Shown here in pieces: positions 9,012 to 18,517 of a stretch of DNA of 64,000 nt; positions within the stretch are counted from its first letter, which is position 1; each line of letters begins with the position of its first letter. The stretch is from positions 1-64,000 of the forward strand of contig NZ_JAPDOB010000002.1 in assembly GCF_026013565.1 (NCBI RefSeq). Direction: 5' to 3'. Source of the stretch: Sphingomonas arvum (lineage in GTDB: Bacteria > Pseudomonadota > Alphaproteobacteria > Sphingomonadales > Sphingomonadaceae). The notes below the pieces were generated by a model that saw only the letters and a list, made by a program, of their open reading frames with translations, was not told the origin of the DNA and did no database searches. The position numbers and the translations under genes are program-made.

Positions 9012-10940
9012 ATGCGCAAACTCCCGCTCGCCGCGCTCTGCTTCGCGGCTCCCCTGGCCCTCGCCGCTGCGTCGCCAGTTCCGCCCCAGAACAGCCGTCC
9101 GCAGCCGGTTCCGATCGTGGACATGATCCCCGCCGCGCGCGACGTGCCCTATCCGGGCACGCTGCAGCTGACCGTCGACGCCACCGACACGGCGCGCGGC
9201 ATCTTCCGCGTCCGCGAGCGGGTGCCCGTGACACAGGCCGGCGACCTCGTCCTGCTCTATCCCGAGTGGCTGCCCGGCAACCATTCCGACAGCGGTCAGA
9301 TCAACAAGGTTGCCGGCTTCCGCCCGACCGCCAATGGTCAGCTGCTCAAGTGGCGCCGGGATCCGGTCGACGTCTATGCCTTCCACATTGACGTGCCGCA
9401 GGGCGTGCAGGCCGTCGACGTAGAATTCCAGTACGTCTCGCCGACCGACGGCAGCCAGGGCCGGATCGTCATGACCCCGGACATGGCGAGCATCCAGTGG
9501 ATCGCCAATTCGCTCTACCCCGCCGGCTACTTCGTCCGCCAGATCCCGATCCAGGCTTCGGTCATCGTTCCGGCAGGCTGGCAGGTCGGCACCGCACTAC
9601 GGCCGCAGGCGCAGACCGGAAACCGGATCGACTATCCGGTCACGAGCTACGAGATCCTGATGGACTCGCCGCTGATCGCCGGGCGCAACTACCGCAACAT
9701 TCCGCTGACCCCGCGGGTCAGCATCGACGTGATCGGTGACACGCCGGCCGACCTCGCCGCCACGCCGGAGCAGGTCGCCGCGCACAAGCGGCTGGTCGAT
9801 CAGGCGGTGAAGCTGTTCGGCGCCCAGCATTACGATCACTACAACTTCCTGCTGACGATCTCAGACAATCTCGGTGGATCGGGGCTCGAGCATCATCGCA
9901 GCTCGGAGGATGGCGTTCGGCGCGGCTATTTTACCGAATGGGACAGCGTGCTGCGCGAGCGCAACTTGCTGCCGCACGAATATGCGCACAGCTGGGACGG
10001 CAAGTACCGTCGCGGCGCGGACCTGTGGACGCCCGACTACAAGACTCCCATGCGCGGCTCGCTGCTGTGGGTCTATGAGGGCATGACCCAGTTCTGGGGC
10101 TATGTGCTCGGCGCCCGCTCCGGCATGCTGTCCAAGCAGGACACGCTGGACGCGCTCGCCGCCACGGCCGCGGCTTATTCCGAAGGCACGCCGGGGCGCA
10201 GCTGGCGGCCGCTGGTCGACACCACTAACGATCCCGCCATCGCCAAGCGTGCGCCGCAGCCGTGGCGCAGCTGGCAGCGGAGCGAGGACTATTACTCCGA
10301 AGGCCAGCTGATCTGGACCGATGTGGACCGGATCATCCGCACCCGCTCGGGCGGTCGGCGCTCGATCGACGATTTTGCCCGCGCTTTCTTCGGCGGGCGC
10401 GATGGCGACTATGGCGAGGTGACCTACGACCTCGATGAAGTCGTCGCGACGCTGAACCGCGTACAGCCTTATGACTGGCGCACCTACCTGACCACCAAGG
10501 TCTACGAGGTCGCCGCCACCCCGCCGCTCGAGGGCCTGACCCAGGGCGGCTACAACCTCGTCTACACCGACCAGCCGACCAAGTGGATCAAGTCGGGCGA
10601 GGCGCGCAGCAAAACGACCGATCTCAGCTACTCGGGCGGCCTGTCGCTCAGCGGCGACGGCCGGATCTCCGGGGTGATCTGGAACAGCCCGGCGTTCAAC
10701 GCCGGCCTCGCGGTCGGCGACACGATCCAGGCGGTCAACGGGCGTAGCTATAGTGGCGATGCCCTGAAGACGGCCATCACCACCGCTAAGGGCACCTCCG
10801 TGCCGATCGAACTGGCGGTTAAGAGCGGCGATGAACTGCGCACCGTCCGGCTGGATTGGCACGGCGGCCTCCGCTACCCGCGCCTGGTCAAGGCCGGCCG
10901 CGGCAAGGGCACTCTCGATCAACTTTTGGAAGCACGATGA
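9012..10940 (+). CDS. M61 family metallopeptidase with PDZ domain
   Basis: A 642-residue exported peptidase. It has a signal peptide (MRKLPLAALCFAAPLALAAAS), an N-terminal beta domain, and a zinc site HEYAH (about residues 322-326) with a downstream glutamate in LLWVYEGMTQFWG. The C-terminal PDZ segment includes 'GVIWNSPAFNAGLAVGDTI'. This is the architecture of M61 glycyl aminopeptidase-like enzymes, which cut peptides with N-terminal Gly or Ala. The start at 9012 gives a clean signal peptide; 8994 is an alternative. Its stop overlaps the pyrophosphatase ATG by four bases. Confidence 0.92.
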   Translation: MRKLPLAALCFAAPLALAAASPVPPQNSRPQPVPIVDMIPAARDVPYPGTLQLTVDATDTARGIFRVRERVPVTQAGDLVLLYPEWLPGNHSDSGQINKVAGFRPTANGQLLKWRRDPVDVYAFHIDVPQGVQAVDVEFQYVSPTDGSQGRIVMTPDMASIQWIANSLYPAGYFVRQIPIQASVIVPAGWQVGTALRPQAQTGNRIDYPVTSYEILMDSPLIAGRNYRNIPLTPRVSIDVIGDTPADLAATPEQVAAHKRLVDQAVKLFGAQHYDHYNFLLTISDNLGGSGLEHHRSSEDGVRRGYFTEWDSVLRERNLLPHEYAHSWDGKYRRGADLWTPDYKTPMRGSLLWVYEGMTQFWGYVLGARSGMLSKQDTLDALAATAAAYSEGTPGRSWRPLVDTTNDPAIAKRAPQPWRSWQRSEDYYSEGQLIWTDVDRIIRTRSGGRRSIDDFARAFFGGRDGDYGEVTYDLDEVVATLNRVQPYDWRTYLTTKVYEVAATPPLEGLTQGGYNLVYTDQPTKWIKSGEARSKTTDLSYSGGLSLSGDGRISGVIWNSPAFNAGLAVGDTIQAVNGRSYSGDALKTAITTAKGTSVPIELAVKSGDELRTVRLDWHGGLRYPRLVKAGRGKGTLDQLLEAR

Positions 10941-11473
10941 ACCTCGATCTCGTACCTGCGGGAAACAACCCGCCCGAATCCATCAACGTCGTCATCGAGG
11001 TGCCGGTCGGCGGCGAGCCGGTGAAGTATGAGCTGGACAAGAAGTCTGGCGCGATCTTCGTCGACCGCATCCTGCACACCGCCATGCGCTATCCGGCGAA
11101 CTACGGCTTCGTGCCGCATACGCTGGGCGACGACGGCGATCCGCTCGATTGCTTGGTCGTGGCCCGCTCGCCCTTTTTCCCGGGTTCGGTGGTCCGCGCG
11201 CGGCCCATTGCCGTCCTGTTCCTGGAGGACGAGGCGGGGGGCGACGAGAAGCTGCTCGCGGTGCCGGAGACCAAGACCTCGCCTTACTACGAAGGCGTCG
11301 AGGAGCGGGCTGACTTGCCGTCGATCGTGATGGAGCAGATCGGCCACTTCTTCACGCACTACAAGGACCTGGAGCCCGAGAAGTGGACCCGTGTCGGCCG
11401 CTGGGGCAGCCGTGAAGAAGCCATGGAAGTGATCCGCGCGGGTCTGAAGCGGGCGGCTGACGCCGAATTCTAG
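10937..11473 (+). CDS. ppa: inorganic pyrophosphatase
   Basis: The 178-residue family I soluble pyrophosphatase, hydrolysing PPi to drive biosynthesis. The conserved acidic metal-binding signature is DDGDPLDCLV, with the surrounding 'YPANYGFVPHTL' and 'HYKDLEPEKW' segments, and the length is typical. It overlaps the M61 peptidase stop by four bases, so the two are cotranscribed. The cytosolic housekeeping enzyme assignment is secure. Confidence 0.96.
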   Translation: MNLDLVPAGNNPPESINVVIEVPVGGEPVKYELDKKSGAIFVDRILHTAMRYPANYGFVPHTLGDDGDPLDCLVVARSPFFPGSVVRARPIAVLFLEDEAGGDEKLLAVPETKTSPYYEGVEERADLPSIVMEQIGHFFTHYKDLEPEKWTRVGRWGSREEAMEVIRAGLKRAADAEF

Positions 11474-11727
11474 ACTTCGGCCCGTGATCCGGCGGCGGGC
11501 GCCGCGCCTTGCCGGCGCGTTGTCGAGCGACCGGTCCGCGGCTGACACCACCGGCTCCTGACAGTCGGGTGTTCAGCAGCTCACCAATGGCGAGGTGGCA
11601 ACAGCAGCCGCTGCCGACACCCGGTCGTGCCGTGGGCGGCCTGCCGCCGCGGCCAAGTCTCTTGCGGCGCTGTGAACAAGCTGGAACAGTGACTGGCAGA
11701 AGCCTGATATCTCTGGAGGATCGACCG

Positions 11728-13302
11728 TTGCGTCTCATCCCGCTTGCCGCCGTTCTGCTCATGTCCACCGCCACGGCCGCCCTTGCCCAGCCGGCCTCGC
11801 CGCCGATCTCCGAGCCGCCCTACGCGGCCTTGGTGCCGCCGAGCCCGCCGGGACAGCAGGGGCGAGCGGAGCGCAATGTGCTCGCAGCACAGGAGCGGAT
11901 CGCTCGCATCGATCCCCAGCTCGGCTCCGTGATCGCACTCGACCCCACCGCCATCGCCCAGGCCCAACGTGTCGACCGCGCAGGACCACGCGGGCCGCTC
12001 GCCGGCCTACCGGTGCTGATCAAGGACAATATCGAAAGCGCCGGGCCGCTGCCGACCACCGCGGGCAGCCTGGCCCTAGCCGGAAACGTGACTGGCCGCG
12101 ACGCTCCGCTTGTCGCGCGGATGAAGGCGGCGGGGCTGGTCGTGGTCGGCAAGACCAACCTGTCCGAATGGGCCAACATCCGCTCGTCCCATTCCATCTC
12201 GGGCTGGAGCGCGGTCGGGGGCCAGACCCGCAACCCGTTCGCGCTCGACCGCAACCCGTGCGGCAGCTCCAGCGGCAGCGGGGCGGCGGTCGCGGCCGGC
12301 CTGACCCGCATGGCCATCGGTACGGAGACGGACGGCTCCATTACCTGCCCGGCGGCAATCAACGGCATTGTCGGGCTGAAACCCACGGTCGGCCTGGTCA
12401 GCCGGACCCACATCATCCCGATAAGCGAAAGCCAGGACACTGCCGGGCCGATGACCGCCAGTGTGCGCGAAGCGGCCCTGCTGCTGACGGTGATCGCCGG
12501 CAGCGATCCCGCCGACCGCGCGACCCGCGAAGCCGATGCCCGCAAGCGCGACTATGCCGCGAACCTCCGCGCCGACGCCCTCCGTGGCCAGCGCATCGGC
12601 GTGATGCGCTTCGCTTCGGGCTTCGGCACGGACGAGCCATTCGAGGCGGCGCTGCGGACGCTCAAGGCGCAGGGCGCGACCTTGGTCGAGATCAAGAAGT
12701 TCGACGAAGGCCAGATGGGCGTCAACGAGTTTCAGGTGCTGCTGACGGAGCTCAAGGCGGGCCTCAACGATTACCTCAAGGGCAGCCCGGCCAACATCCC
12801 CGTCCGCTCGCTGGCCGACGTGATCGCGTTCAACAATGCCCAGGCCGCGCGCGAGATGCCGCTGTTCGGGCAGAAGACCTTCCTCCAGGCCGAGAAGACC
12901 AAGGGCCTGAGCGATCCCGCCTACCGCAAGGCCCGCGCGGCAAGCTTCCAGGCCGCGGGTCCGAACGGCATCGATCGCCTGCTCAAGCAATATGGTGTGG
13001 TGGCGCTGGTCGGGCCGACCATGCCGCCAACGTGGAAGATCGACGCCGTCAACGGGGACCAGATCAGCGGCGGCGGCGCCGGCAGCCTGGCCGCGGTCTC
13101 CGGCTATCCGCACCTCACCGTGCCGATGGGCTTCGTGAAGGGGCTGCCGGTCGGCCTGAGCTTCATCGGCCCGAAGTGGAGCGAGGAGCGGCTGCTCGGC
13201 CTCGGCTTCGCCTATGAACAGGCCCGCGGGCCGCTGCCCGGCCCCCTGTTCTTCCGCTCGATCGAGGAAAGCCCGGCGATCGCGCCGCTGCTCAAGCGGT
13301 AA
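11728..13302 (+). CDS. secreted amidase (amidase signature family)
   Basis: A 524-residue amidase with a Sec signal peptide. A TTG start at 11728 is chosen: GGAGG lies just upstream and translation from it gives a clean leader ending ALAQP. The long frame upstream of it is not coding. Candidate Ser-cisSer-Lys residues are K99 (in LPVLIKDN), the Ser-rich CGSSSGSG loop near 180-184, and S204 in DGSITCPA. The enzyme class hydrolyses amide bonds. Export suggests scavenging of external peptides or amides, but the substrate cannot be deduced. The 254 bases upstream show no other gene. Confidence 0.88.
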   Translation: MRLIPLAAVLLMSTATAALAQPASPPISEPPYAALVPPSPPGQQGRAERNVLAAQERIARIDPQLGSVIALDPTAIAQAQRVDRAGPRGPLAGLPVLIKDNIESAGPLPTTAGSLALAGNVTGRDAPLVARMKAAGLVVVGKTNLSEWANIRSSHSISGWSAVGGQTRNPFALDRNPCGSSSGSGAAVAAGLTRMAIGTETDGSITCPAAINGIVGLKPTVGLVSRTHIIPISESQDTAGPMTASVREAALLLTVIAGSDPADRATREADARKRDYAANLRADALRGQRIGVMRFASGFGTDEPFEAALRTLKAQGATLVEIKKFDEGQMGVNEFQVLLTELKAGLNDYLKGSPANIPVRSLADVIAFNNAQAAREMPLFGQKTFLQAEKTKGLSDPAYRKARAASFQAAGPNGIDRLLKQYGVVALVGPTMPPTWKIDAVNGDQISGGGAGSLAAVSGYPHLTVPMGFVKGLPVGLSFIGPKWSEERLLGLGFAYEQARGPLPGPLFFRSIEESPAIAPLLKR

Positions 13303-13606
13303 GCCGCAGTCCGGCGATCGCGGCGACGATCACCAGGATCAGAAGCACCCGGACGGTGGTGGTCGGCTCGGCGAAGAAGGCCATGCCGACCACCACCGTC
13401 CCGACCGCGCCGATGCCGCCCCACACGGCATAGGCCGTTCCCATAGGGATGGTCCGAGCCGCATATTCGAGCAGCCCCATCGACAGCGTGACGCTGGCGA
13501 GGAAGGCCAACGTCCATGGCCAGTTGCGGAAGCCGTCGACGAACCGCAGCGAGGTGGTGAAGCCGACTTCGAACAGGCCGCCGATGATCAGCAAGAACCA
13601 CGCCAT
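13292..13606 (-). CDS. SMR family small multidrug/guanidinium exporter
   Basis: A 104-residue protein with four closely spaced membrane helices. The family's N-terminal Glu sits in MAWFLLIIGGLFEVG, and a 'PMGTAYAVWGGIGAVG' segment in helix 3 is highly characteristic. Such proteins work as antiparallel dimers that exchange protons for cations. The N terminus resembles the SugE/Gdx guanidinium subgroup more than EmrE, but the subtype is uncertain. The start overlaps the upstream exporter stop (TGATG), so two drug/metabolite superfamily genes form one operon. It overlaps the amidase end by 11 bases, convergently. Confidence 0.9.
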   Translation of the reverse strand: MAWFLLIIGGLFEVGFTTSLRFVDGFRNWPWTLAFLASVTLSMGLLEYAARTIPMGTAYAVWGGIGAVGTVVVGMAFFAEPTTTVRVLLILVIVAAIAGLRLTA

Positions 13607-14520
13607 CAAATCGCTCCCTCGACCATCGGTGACACGTGCCGCGGACGCCGCGCGGCGAGCAGGCAGCCGGCGACGATCAGCACCGCTCCGGCTAGCGTGG
13701 TCGGGCGCAGCGCCTCTCCATAGACCGCGGCACCGAGCAGCACCGCCCACAGGAAGGCGCTATATTCAACCGGCACCAGCGCCTGCGCCTCCGACCGGCC
13801 ATAGGCCCAGCTCAGCAGCCACAGCGAGGAGACGGTCAGGGTGGCAGCCAGCGCCAGCAGTAGCCATTGCGTACCCTCCGGCCAGCCAAGCTGGCCGGGC
13901 CACAGCAGCGCTGCCACCGGCAGGAAGGCCAGCAGCCAGGACCCCGAGATCAGCGATTGGAAGAAGCTCACTTCCGCTGGGCTGGCGACCAGCGCCTGCT
14001 GCCGCATGAGGATCAGATTCCAGGCATAAAGCATCGCCGAGCCGAGGATGGCGAGCACCCCGTCGAGGTGCCGCTCCCCGCCGCCGTCGCCTAGCCGCGC
14101 CGCGAGCAGCACCAGCATGCCGGCGATGCCCAGCAGGGATGCGAATATGCTCTGCCGCGCAATCCGCTCGCCGAGCAGCGCGGCGGCCAGGTAGAGCGCG
14201 ACCAGCGGCGCGATGAACGACAGCGCAATCGCCTCGGCCATGGGGAGGCGCGCCAGGCCATAGAACCAGGCCACCGCCATGACCGCGCTGACTCCGCCGC
14301 GCAGCAGGTGGAAGCGGAAAGCCGGGCGGCTGGGCCAGTTCTCGCGCGACCCGAGGTAGAAGGGTGCGGCGCACAGCACCGCGAACGCCTGTCGCCACAG
14401 CATCGCCGAGTAAGCGCCGAGCGCCAGCGCCAGCCCTTTCATCGCCGCGTCCATCCCCGCGAACAGCGCCACGCCGAGGGTGGCGGCGGCGAACGGCAGG
14501 AGGTGGATGTGACGGTGCAT
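13606..14520 (-). CDS. EamA/DMT family transporter
   Basis: A 304-residue integral membrane protein with about ten hydrophobic helices arranged as two EamA repeats (about 8-140 and 152-290). Repeat 1 ends in a helix with 'AEAIALSFIAPLVALYLAA', typical of the family. It likely exports small metabolites; the substrate is unknown. It is translationally coupled to the downstream SMR gene, and both belong to the drug/metabolite transporter superfamily. Confidence 0.88.
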   Translation of the reverse strand: MHRHIHLLPFAAATLGVALFAGMDAAMKGLALALGAYSAMLWRQAFAVLCAAPFYLGSRENWPSRPAFRFHLLRGGVSAVMAVAWFYGLARLPMAEAIALSFIAPLVALYLAAALLGERIARQSIFASLLGIAGMLVLLAARLGDGGGERHLDGVLAILGSAMLYAWNLILMRQQALVASPAEVSFFQSLISGSWLLAFLPVAALLWPGQLGWPEGTQWLLLALAATLTVSSLWLLSWAYGRSEAQALVPVEYSAFLWAVLLGAAVYGEALRPTTLAGAVLIVAGCLLAARRPRHVSPMVEGAI

Positions 14521-14546
14521 GCGCCGCGCTTAGCGGGTGAATGGCC

Positions 14547-15080
14547 TTAGCGCAGCACCATCTGGTCGCGCTCGATCGAGACATTGTCGAAACCGGCCAG
14601 GAAGTTCTGCCCCAGCAGCGACTGGTTTCCATCCGCCAGGACCATCGCCGGGATATCGCGGGCCGTGCGGCTGCCCAGCGTCACTTCGCGCAGGACCACC
14701 ATCATGCCCATCACCGGACCGGAGGCACCCTCGCCGACCACCTCGAATTCATCATCGTTGATCGTCAGTCCGGCTCGCTCCGCATCCTGCCGGGTCAGCG
14801 CGATGACCGACGCTCCGGTATCGATCACGAAGCGGACGTTGCCGCCGTTCACGTCCGCGTCGGCATAGAAGTGGCCGTCGCCCTGCCGGGCCAGGCTCAT
14901 GATGCCGCTGCCGGACAGTTGGCGCGACCCCGGCGTGGACGGCTGCTGCGAGATCGTGAGGTCCGGAGCGGTCGACGGCGGCAATGGCGCCGGCGACTGG
15001 CTCGACGGCATGAGCACGCCGATCGTGGTCGCGACCGCGATCAGGACAAGGGCACTGCGCAGCATGGCGACAAGCACCAT
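14547..15080 (-). CDS. membrane-anchored retropepsin-like aspartic protease
   Basis: A 177-residue protein with an N-terminal membrane anchor (about residues 6-25), a Pro-rich linker and a C-terminal retroviral-type aspartic protease fold. The catalytic signature is FVIDTGASVIALT, and 'SLLGQNFLAGF' forms the terminal strand-helix. Bacterial members of this clan are single-domain, dimeric and membrane tethered. The in-frame ATG at 15065 is an alternative start. It lies 30 bases beyond the ispG stop on the same strand. The physiological substrate is unknown. Confidence 0.85.
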   Translation of the reverse strand: MVLVAMLRSALVLIAVATTIGVLMPSSQSPAPLPPSTAPDLTISQQPSTPGSRQLSGSGIMSLARQGDGHFYADADVNGGNVRFVIDTGASVIALTRQDAERAGLTINDDEFEVVGEGASGPVMGMMVVLREVTLGSRTARDIPAMVLADGNQSLLGQNFLAGFDNVSIERDQMVLR

Positions 15081-15110
15081 GTCGCCTAGAGGTGAAGAGA
15101 AGGTTAGCCG

Positions 15111-16238
15111 CTACTCGGCGGCTTCGGGCACCAGCGCCTGCGCCGCCTCGATCTCGGCCGCCTTGGCCTCGACCAGCCGGACGATGTGATCGATCATGCC
15201 ATCGTCCTGCACGTGGTGATCTGTGACCCCCGACAGGTAGACCATGTGCCGGCCGTTGCCGCCGCCGGTAATGCCGATGTCCGTCTCGCGCGCCTCGCCC
15301 GGTCCGTTGACGACGCAGCCGAGGACCGACAGCGACATGGGCGTGCGGATATGCTGCAGCCGTTCCTCCAGCCGCTCCACCGTGCGGATCACGTCGAAGC
15401 CCTGACGCGCACAGCTCGGGCAGGAGATCACCCGGACGCCGCGGTTGCGGATGCCAAGCGACTTCAGGATCTCGTAGCCGACCCGCACTTCCTCCTCCGG
15501 CTCGGCCGAGAGCGATACGCGAATGGTGTCGCCGATCCCGCTCCACAGCAGCATGCCCAGGCCCACCGAACTCTTCACCGTGCCACCGATCAGCCCGCCC
15601 GCTTCGGTGATGCCGAGGTGAAGCGGACAGTCGAGCTCGCCCGCGAGCTGCGTGTAGGCGGCGACCGCCAGGAACACGTCGGACGCCTTCACGCTGATCT
15701 TGTATTCGCGAAAGTCATGCTCTTCGAGCAGGCGGACATGGTCCAGCGCGCTTTCAACCAGCGCGTCGGGACAGGGCTCGCCATATTTCTCAAGCAGGTG
15801 CTTCTCCAGGCTGCCCGCGTTGACGCCGATGCGGATGGAGCAGCCGTTGGCCTTGGCGGCGCGGACCACCTCGGCGACCCGCTCGGGCGAGCCGATATTG
15901 CCGGGGTTGATCCGCAGGCAGGCCGCTCCCGCGTCGGCCGCTTCCAGCGCGCGCTTGTAGTGGAAATGGATGTCGGCGACGATCGGCACCTCGGCTGCGC
16001 GCACGATGTCGCGTAGCGCCGCGGTGCTGTCCGCATCCGGGCAAGACACGCGAATGATGTCGACCCCCGCTTCCTCGCAGCGCCGGATCTGGCCGATCGT
16101 CGCGTTGGCGTCGGACGTCGGTGTGTTGGTCATCGTCTGAACGGTAATCGGCGCATCGCCGCCGACGGGGACCTTGCCGACCATGATCTGGCGGGACGGG
16201 CGGCGGTCGATAGTGCGCCAGGGGCGGATCGCGGACAT
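15111..16238 (-). CDS. ispG: 4-hydroxy-3-methylbut-2-enyl diphosphate synthase
   Basis: The 375-residue iron-sulphur enzyme of the MEP isoprenoid pathway, converting MEcPP to HMBPP. The N-terminal TIM-barrel segment ([17 protein letters not shown]) and the C-terminal [4Fe-4S] ligands (CPSCARQG and CVVNGPGEA) are clear. The start at 16238 (MSAIRPW) is preferred to 16322 because homologues begin there. A promoter-like TTGGTT-N17-TATATC ends six bases before this ATG, implying a leaderless or near-leaderless transcript. It is divergent from the TIR operon. Confidence 0.96.
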   Translation of the reverse strand: MSAIRPWRTIDRRPSRQIMVGKVPVGGDAPITVQTMTNTPTSDANATIGQIRRCEEAGVDIIRVSCPDADSTAALRDIVRAAEVPIVADIHFHYKRALEAADAGAACLRINPGNIGSPERVAEVVRAAKANGCSIRIGVNAGSLEKHLLEKYGEPCPDALVESALDHVRLLEEHDFREYKISVKASDVFLAVAAYTQLAGELDCPLHLGITEAGGLIGGTVKSSVGLGMLLWSGIGDTIRVSLSAEPEEEVRVGYEILKSLGIRNRGVRVISCPSCARQGFDVIRTVERLEERLQHIRTPMSLSVLGCVVNGPGEARETDIGITGGGNGRHMVYLSGVTDHHVQDDGMIDHIVRLVEAKAAEIEAAQALVPEAAE

Positions 16239-16244
16239 GGGCGC

Positions 16245-16273
16245 GATATAGAGGAGGCGGGTGACAGAACCAA
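16245..16273 (-). promoter_or_regulatory. candidate ispG promoter
   Basis: The minus strand reads TTGGTT (16273-16268), a 17-base spacer, then TATATC (16250-16245). The predicted start falls at or next to the ispG ATG at 16238, so the mRNA would be leaderless. The -10 hexamer resembles the rRNA promoter in this window. Confidence 0.55.
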
Positions 16274-16331
16274 GGCGGGCGAGCGGCGGAAAGCCGCCAT
16301 TGCCGATAGGAGCCCCCTTCATTTTCTGTTA

Positions 16332-18485
16332 TTGCCGCCGCGCAGAGACTCGGGGCCCGACGCAGTGGAAGGATCAGCCGTCCTCAATCGGCAAGGTGCG
16401 GTTCGCTCCCGCCGAGCCGGTCTGCGGCCGCCGTTCGTGCAGCGTTACTGGGCATTCCTCAGCTACAGCCACGTCGACGCGGCCGACGCCGAGTGGCTGC
16501 ACAAGGCGTTGGAAAGTTTCCGGGTGCCGCCCGAACTGGTCGGACGCCGCGCCGAGCGCTTCCTCGTGCCGCGCAAGCTCACCCCCATCTTCCGGGACCG
16601 CAGCGAGCTGGCCGCCTCCAGCGACCTCACCACCGAGATCCGCGAAGCGATCGAATGTTCACGACACCTTATCGTGCTGTGCTCGCCCGCTGCGGCCAAG
16701 AGCCGCTGGGTCAACGAGGAGATCCGCACCTTCAAGCGGCTCCGCCCGGACGGAGAGGTGCTGGCGGCGATCCTCGGGGGCGAGCCGCACGCCACCGACC
16801 CTGACCGGGAGTGTTTCCCGCCGGCGCTGAAAGAGAAGCTGGACGCCCGCGGCCGGCCGACGGGCGAGCCGGCCGAGCCGATCGCCGCCGACCTGCGCGC
16901 GGTGGGTGACGGGCGTGAGGCGGGCCTGCTGAAGCTGGTCGCCGGCATGCTCGATCTCAGGCTGGACGAACTGGTCCAGCGCGACGAGCGGCGGCGGCAG
17001 CGCAAGTGGACGTTGATCAGCGTTGGCTCAGCTGCCGGTATGCTGCTGACCACCGGCCTGGCGGTCACCGCCTTCGACGCCCGGGACGAGGCCCGCGCGC
17101 AGCGCCGCGAGGCCGAGAGCCTGGTCGGCTTCATGATCGGCGATCTGAAGGACAAGCTGGAGCCCGTCGGTCGGTTGGACGCGCTGGACGCGGTCGGCGC
17201 ACGCGTGCTGAGCTACTACGAGAAGCAGGACAAGGCGTCGCTGAGCGACGAGGCACTGGCCCAGCGCAGCCGCGCCCTGACGCTGATGGGCGACATCGCC
17301 CAGCGCCGCGGCGACATGGATGGGGCGCTGCGCCGCTACCGCGAAGGCTTCGTCGGCACGGCCGAAGCATTGCGCCGCGACCCGGCCAACCCGCAGCGCC
17401 TGTTCGACCATGCGCAAAACGTCTTCTGGATCGGCAACATCGCTACCAACCGCGGCGACTATGACGAAGCGGCGCGCTGGTTCGGCGAGTACCGGCGGCT
17501 GGCCGACCGCATGATGGTCCTCGCGCCAACGAATCCCAAGTGGCAACTTGAGGGCGTCTACTCTGCCAGCAACCTTGGGGCGCTGGAACTCAGGCGGCGC
17601 GATTATCGGGCGGCGGTGGCACGGTTCGAGGGCGCCTTGCGTCCCTTGGCCACGCTCCGCCAGCAGGCGCCCGGCGAGCTCGAATATGCCAAGCTGGAGG
17701 TGGAGACCCGCGGCTACCTGGCCGACGCGCTGGAACGCGGCGGCCGGCTTCAGCCAGCGCTCGCCGAACGGTCACGCCAGGTCGGCCTTATTCAACAGCT
17801 GCGACGCCGCAACCCGAACGACTTGGACCTCCAGTCGCGGCTGCTGATCGCGTTACGCTCGGCAGCCCGGGAGCTGAACTCCAGCGGCCAGCGGGACCAG
17901 GCTCTCGCCATGTCGGTGCGCTCCGTCGGCCTGTCCGACAGCCTGCTGCGGACGGAGCCAGGCAACAGCGACTGGCTGGACCGCAGCGCCGGCACCCGGC
18001 TGGACCACGCCGCGCTGCTGATGAAGGCCGGCCGGCTGGACGAGGCGGTCCGCTTCAACGAAGCGGGCTGCGCGGGATCGGCGCGGGTGGCCGGCAAGGA
18101 CCGGGTCGTATTGTGGGCCAAGCACGCGCGCTTGTGCCTTGAGAACCGGGCGCGCCTCAGCCTGGCCGGCGGCAACCGCGGCCAGGCGATGCTCCATGCC
18201 GGGCAGCTGCTTGCCCAGATCCGGACGGAACCGACGGCCGACAGGGTGGAGGACCGTTTCTCGCTCGCAACGGTCGAGATGCTGGTGGGCGACATCGAAA
18301 ACGCGATGGGCGACCGGGCGGCCGCCCGGCGATCCTGGGCCCAGGCACTGGCGCTTTGGCCGAGCGGCGTAGCCGAGACGCCGCGTGAGTTCGCCCGTCA
18401 CCGCGATTTGCTGGATCGGCTGGGCCGCCGCGCGGAGGCGACGGTGATGACGGCACGTCTGCAAGCCATGGGCTGGAAGGACTGA
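16332..18485 (+). CDS. TIR domain protein with membrane helix and TPR region
   Basis: Up to 717 residues, with three parts. A TIR domain (about 39-175) begins YWAFLSYSHVD and carries FRDRSEL (E92 is a candidate catalytic Glu), then LIVLCSPAAAKSRWVNEEI. A single membrane helix spans about 226-248 after a basic stretch. A conserved-looking linker (KLEPVGRLDALDAVG) then leads into a C-terminal TPR-like helical array (about 300-690). Bacterial TIR domains are often NAD-cleaving enzymes or NAD-derived signal generators in phage defence. The start is uncertain: TTG at 16332, GTG at 16365, or GTG at 16437 right before the TIR. It heads a four-gene + strand operon. Confidence 0.85.
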   Translation: MPPRRDSGPDAVEGSAVLNRQGAVRSRRAGLRPPFVQRYWAFLSYSHVDAADAEWLHKALESFRVPPELVGRRAERFLVPRKLTPIFRDRSELAASSDLTTEIREAIECSRHLIVLCSPAAAKSRWVNEEIRTFKRLRPDGEVLAAILGGEPHATDPDRECFPPALKEKLDARGRPTGEPAEPIAADLRAVGDGREAGLLKLVAGMLDLRLDELVQRDERRRQRKWTLISVGSAAGMLLTTGLAVTAFDARDEARAQRREAESLVGFMIGDLKDKLEPVGRLDALDAVGARVLSYYEKQDKASLSDEALAQRSRALTLMGDIAQRRGDMDGALRRYREGFVGTAEALRRDPANPQRLFDHAQNVFWIGNIATNRGDYDEAARWFGEYRRLADRMMVLAPTNPKWQLEGVYSASNLGALELRRRDYRAAVARFEGALRPLATLRQQAPGELEYAKLEVETRGYLADALERGGRLQPALAERSRQVGLIQQLRRRNPNDLDLQSRLLIALRSAARELNSSGQRDQALAMSVRSVGLSDSLLRTEPGNSDWLDRSAGTRLDHAALLMKAGRLDEAVRFNEAGCAGSARVAGKDRVVLWAKHARLCLENRARLSLAGGNRGQAMLHAGQLLAQIRTEPTADRVEDRFSLATVEMLVGDIENAMGDRAAARRSWAQALALWPSGVAETPREFARHRDLLDRLGRRAEATVMTARLQAMGWKD

Positions 18486-18517
18486 CGTCAGGGCGAACGA
18501 GAGAGGGGAGCCAGAAT

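Noticed and set aside
9861-10922. Minus-strand frame of 353 codons opposite the M61 peptidase gene
   Set aside because: Shadow frame: no recognisable motif, while the opposite strand has HEYAH and PDZ features.
11509-11727. Longer amidase starting at an upstream frame opening
   Set aside because: A TTG with GGAGG upstream yields a normal signal peptide; the 73 extra codons have no family counterpart.
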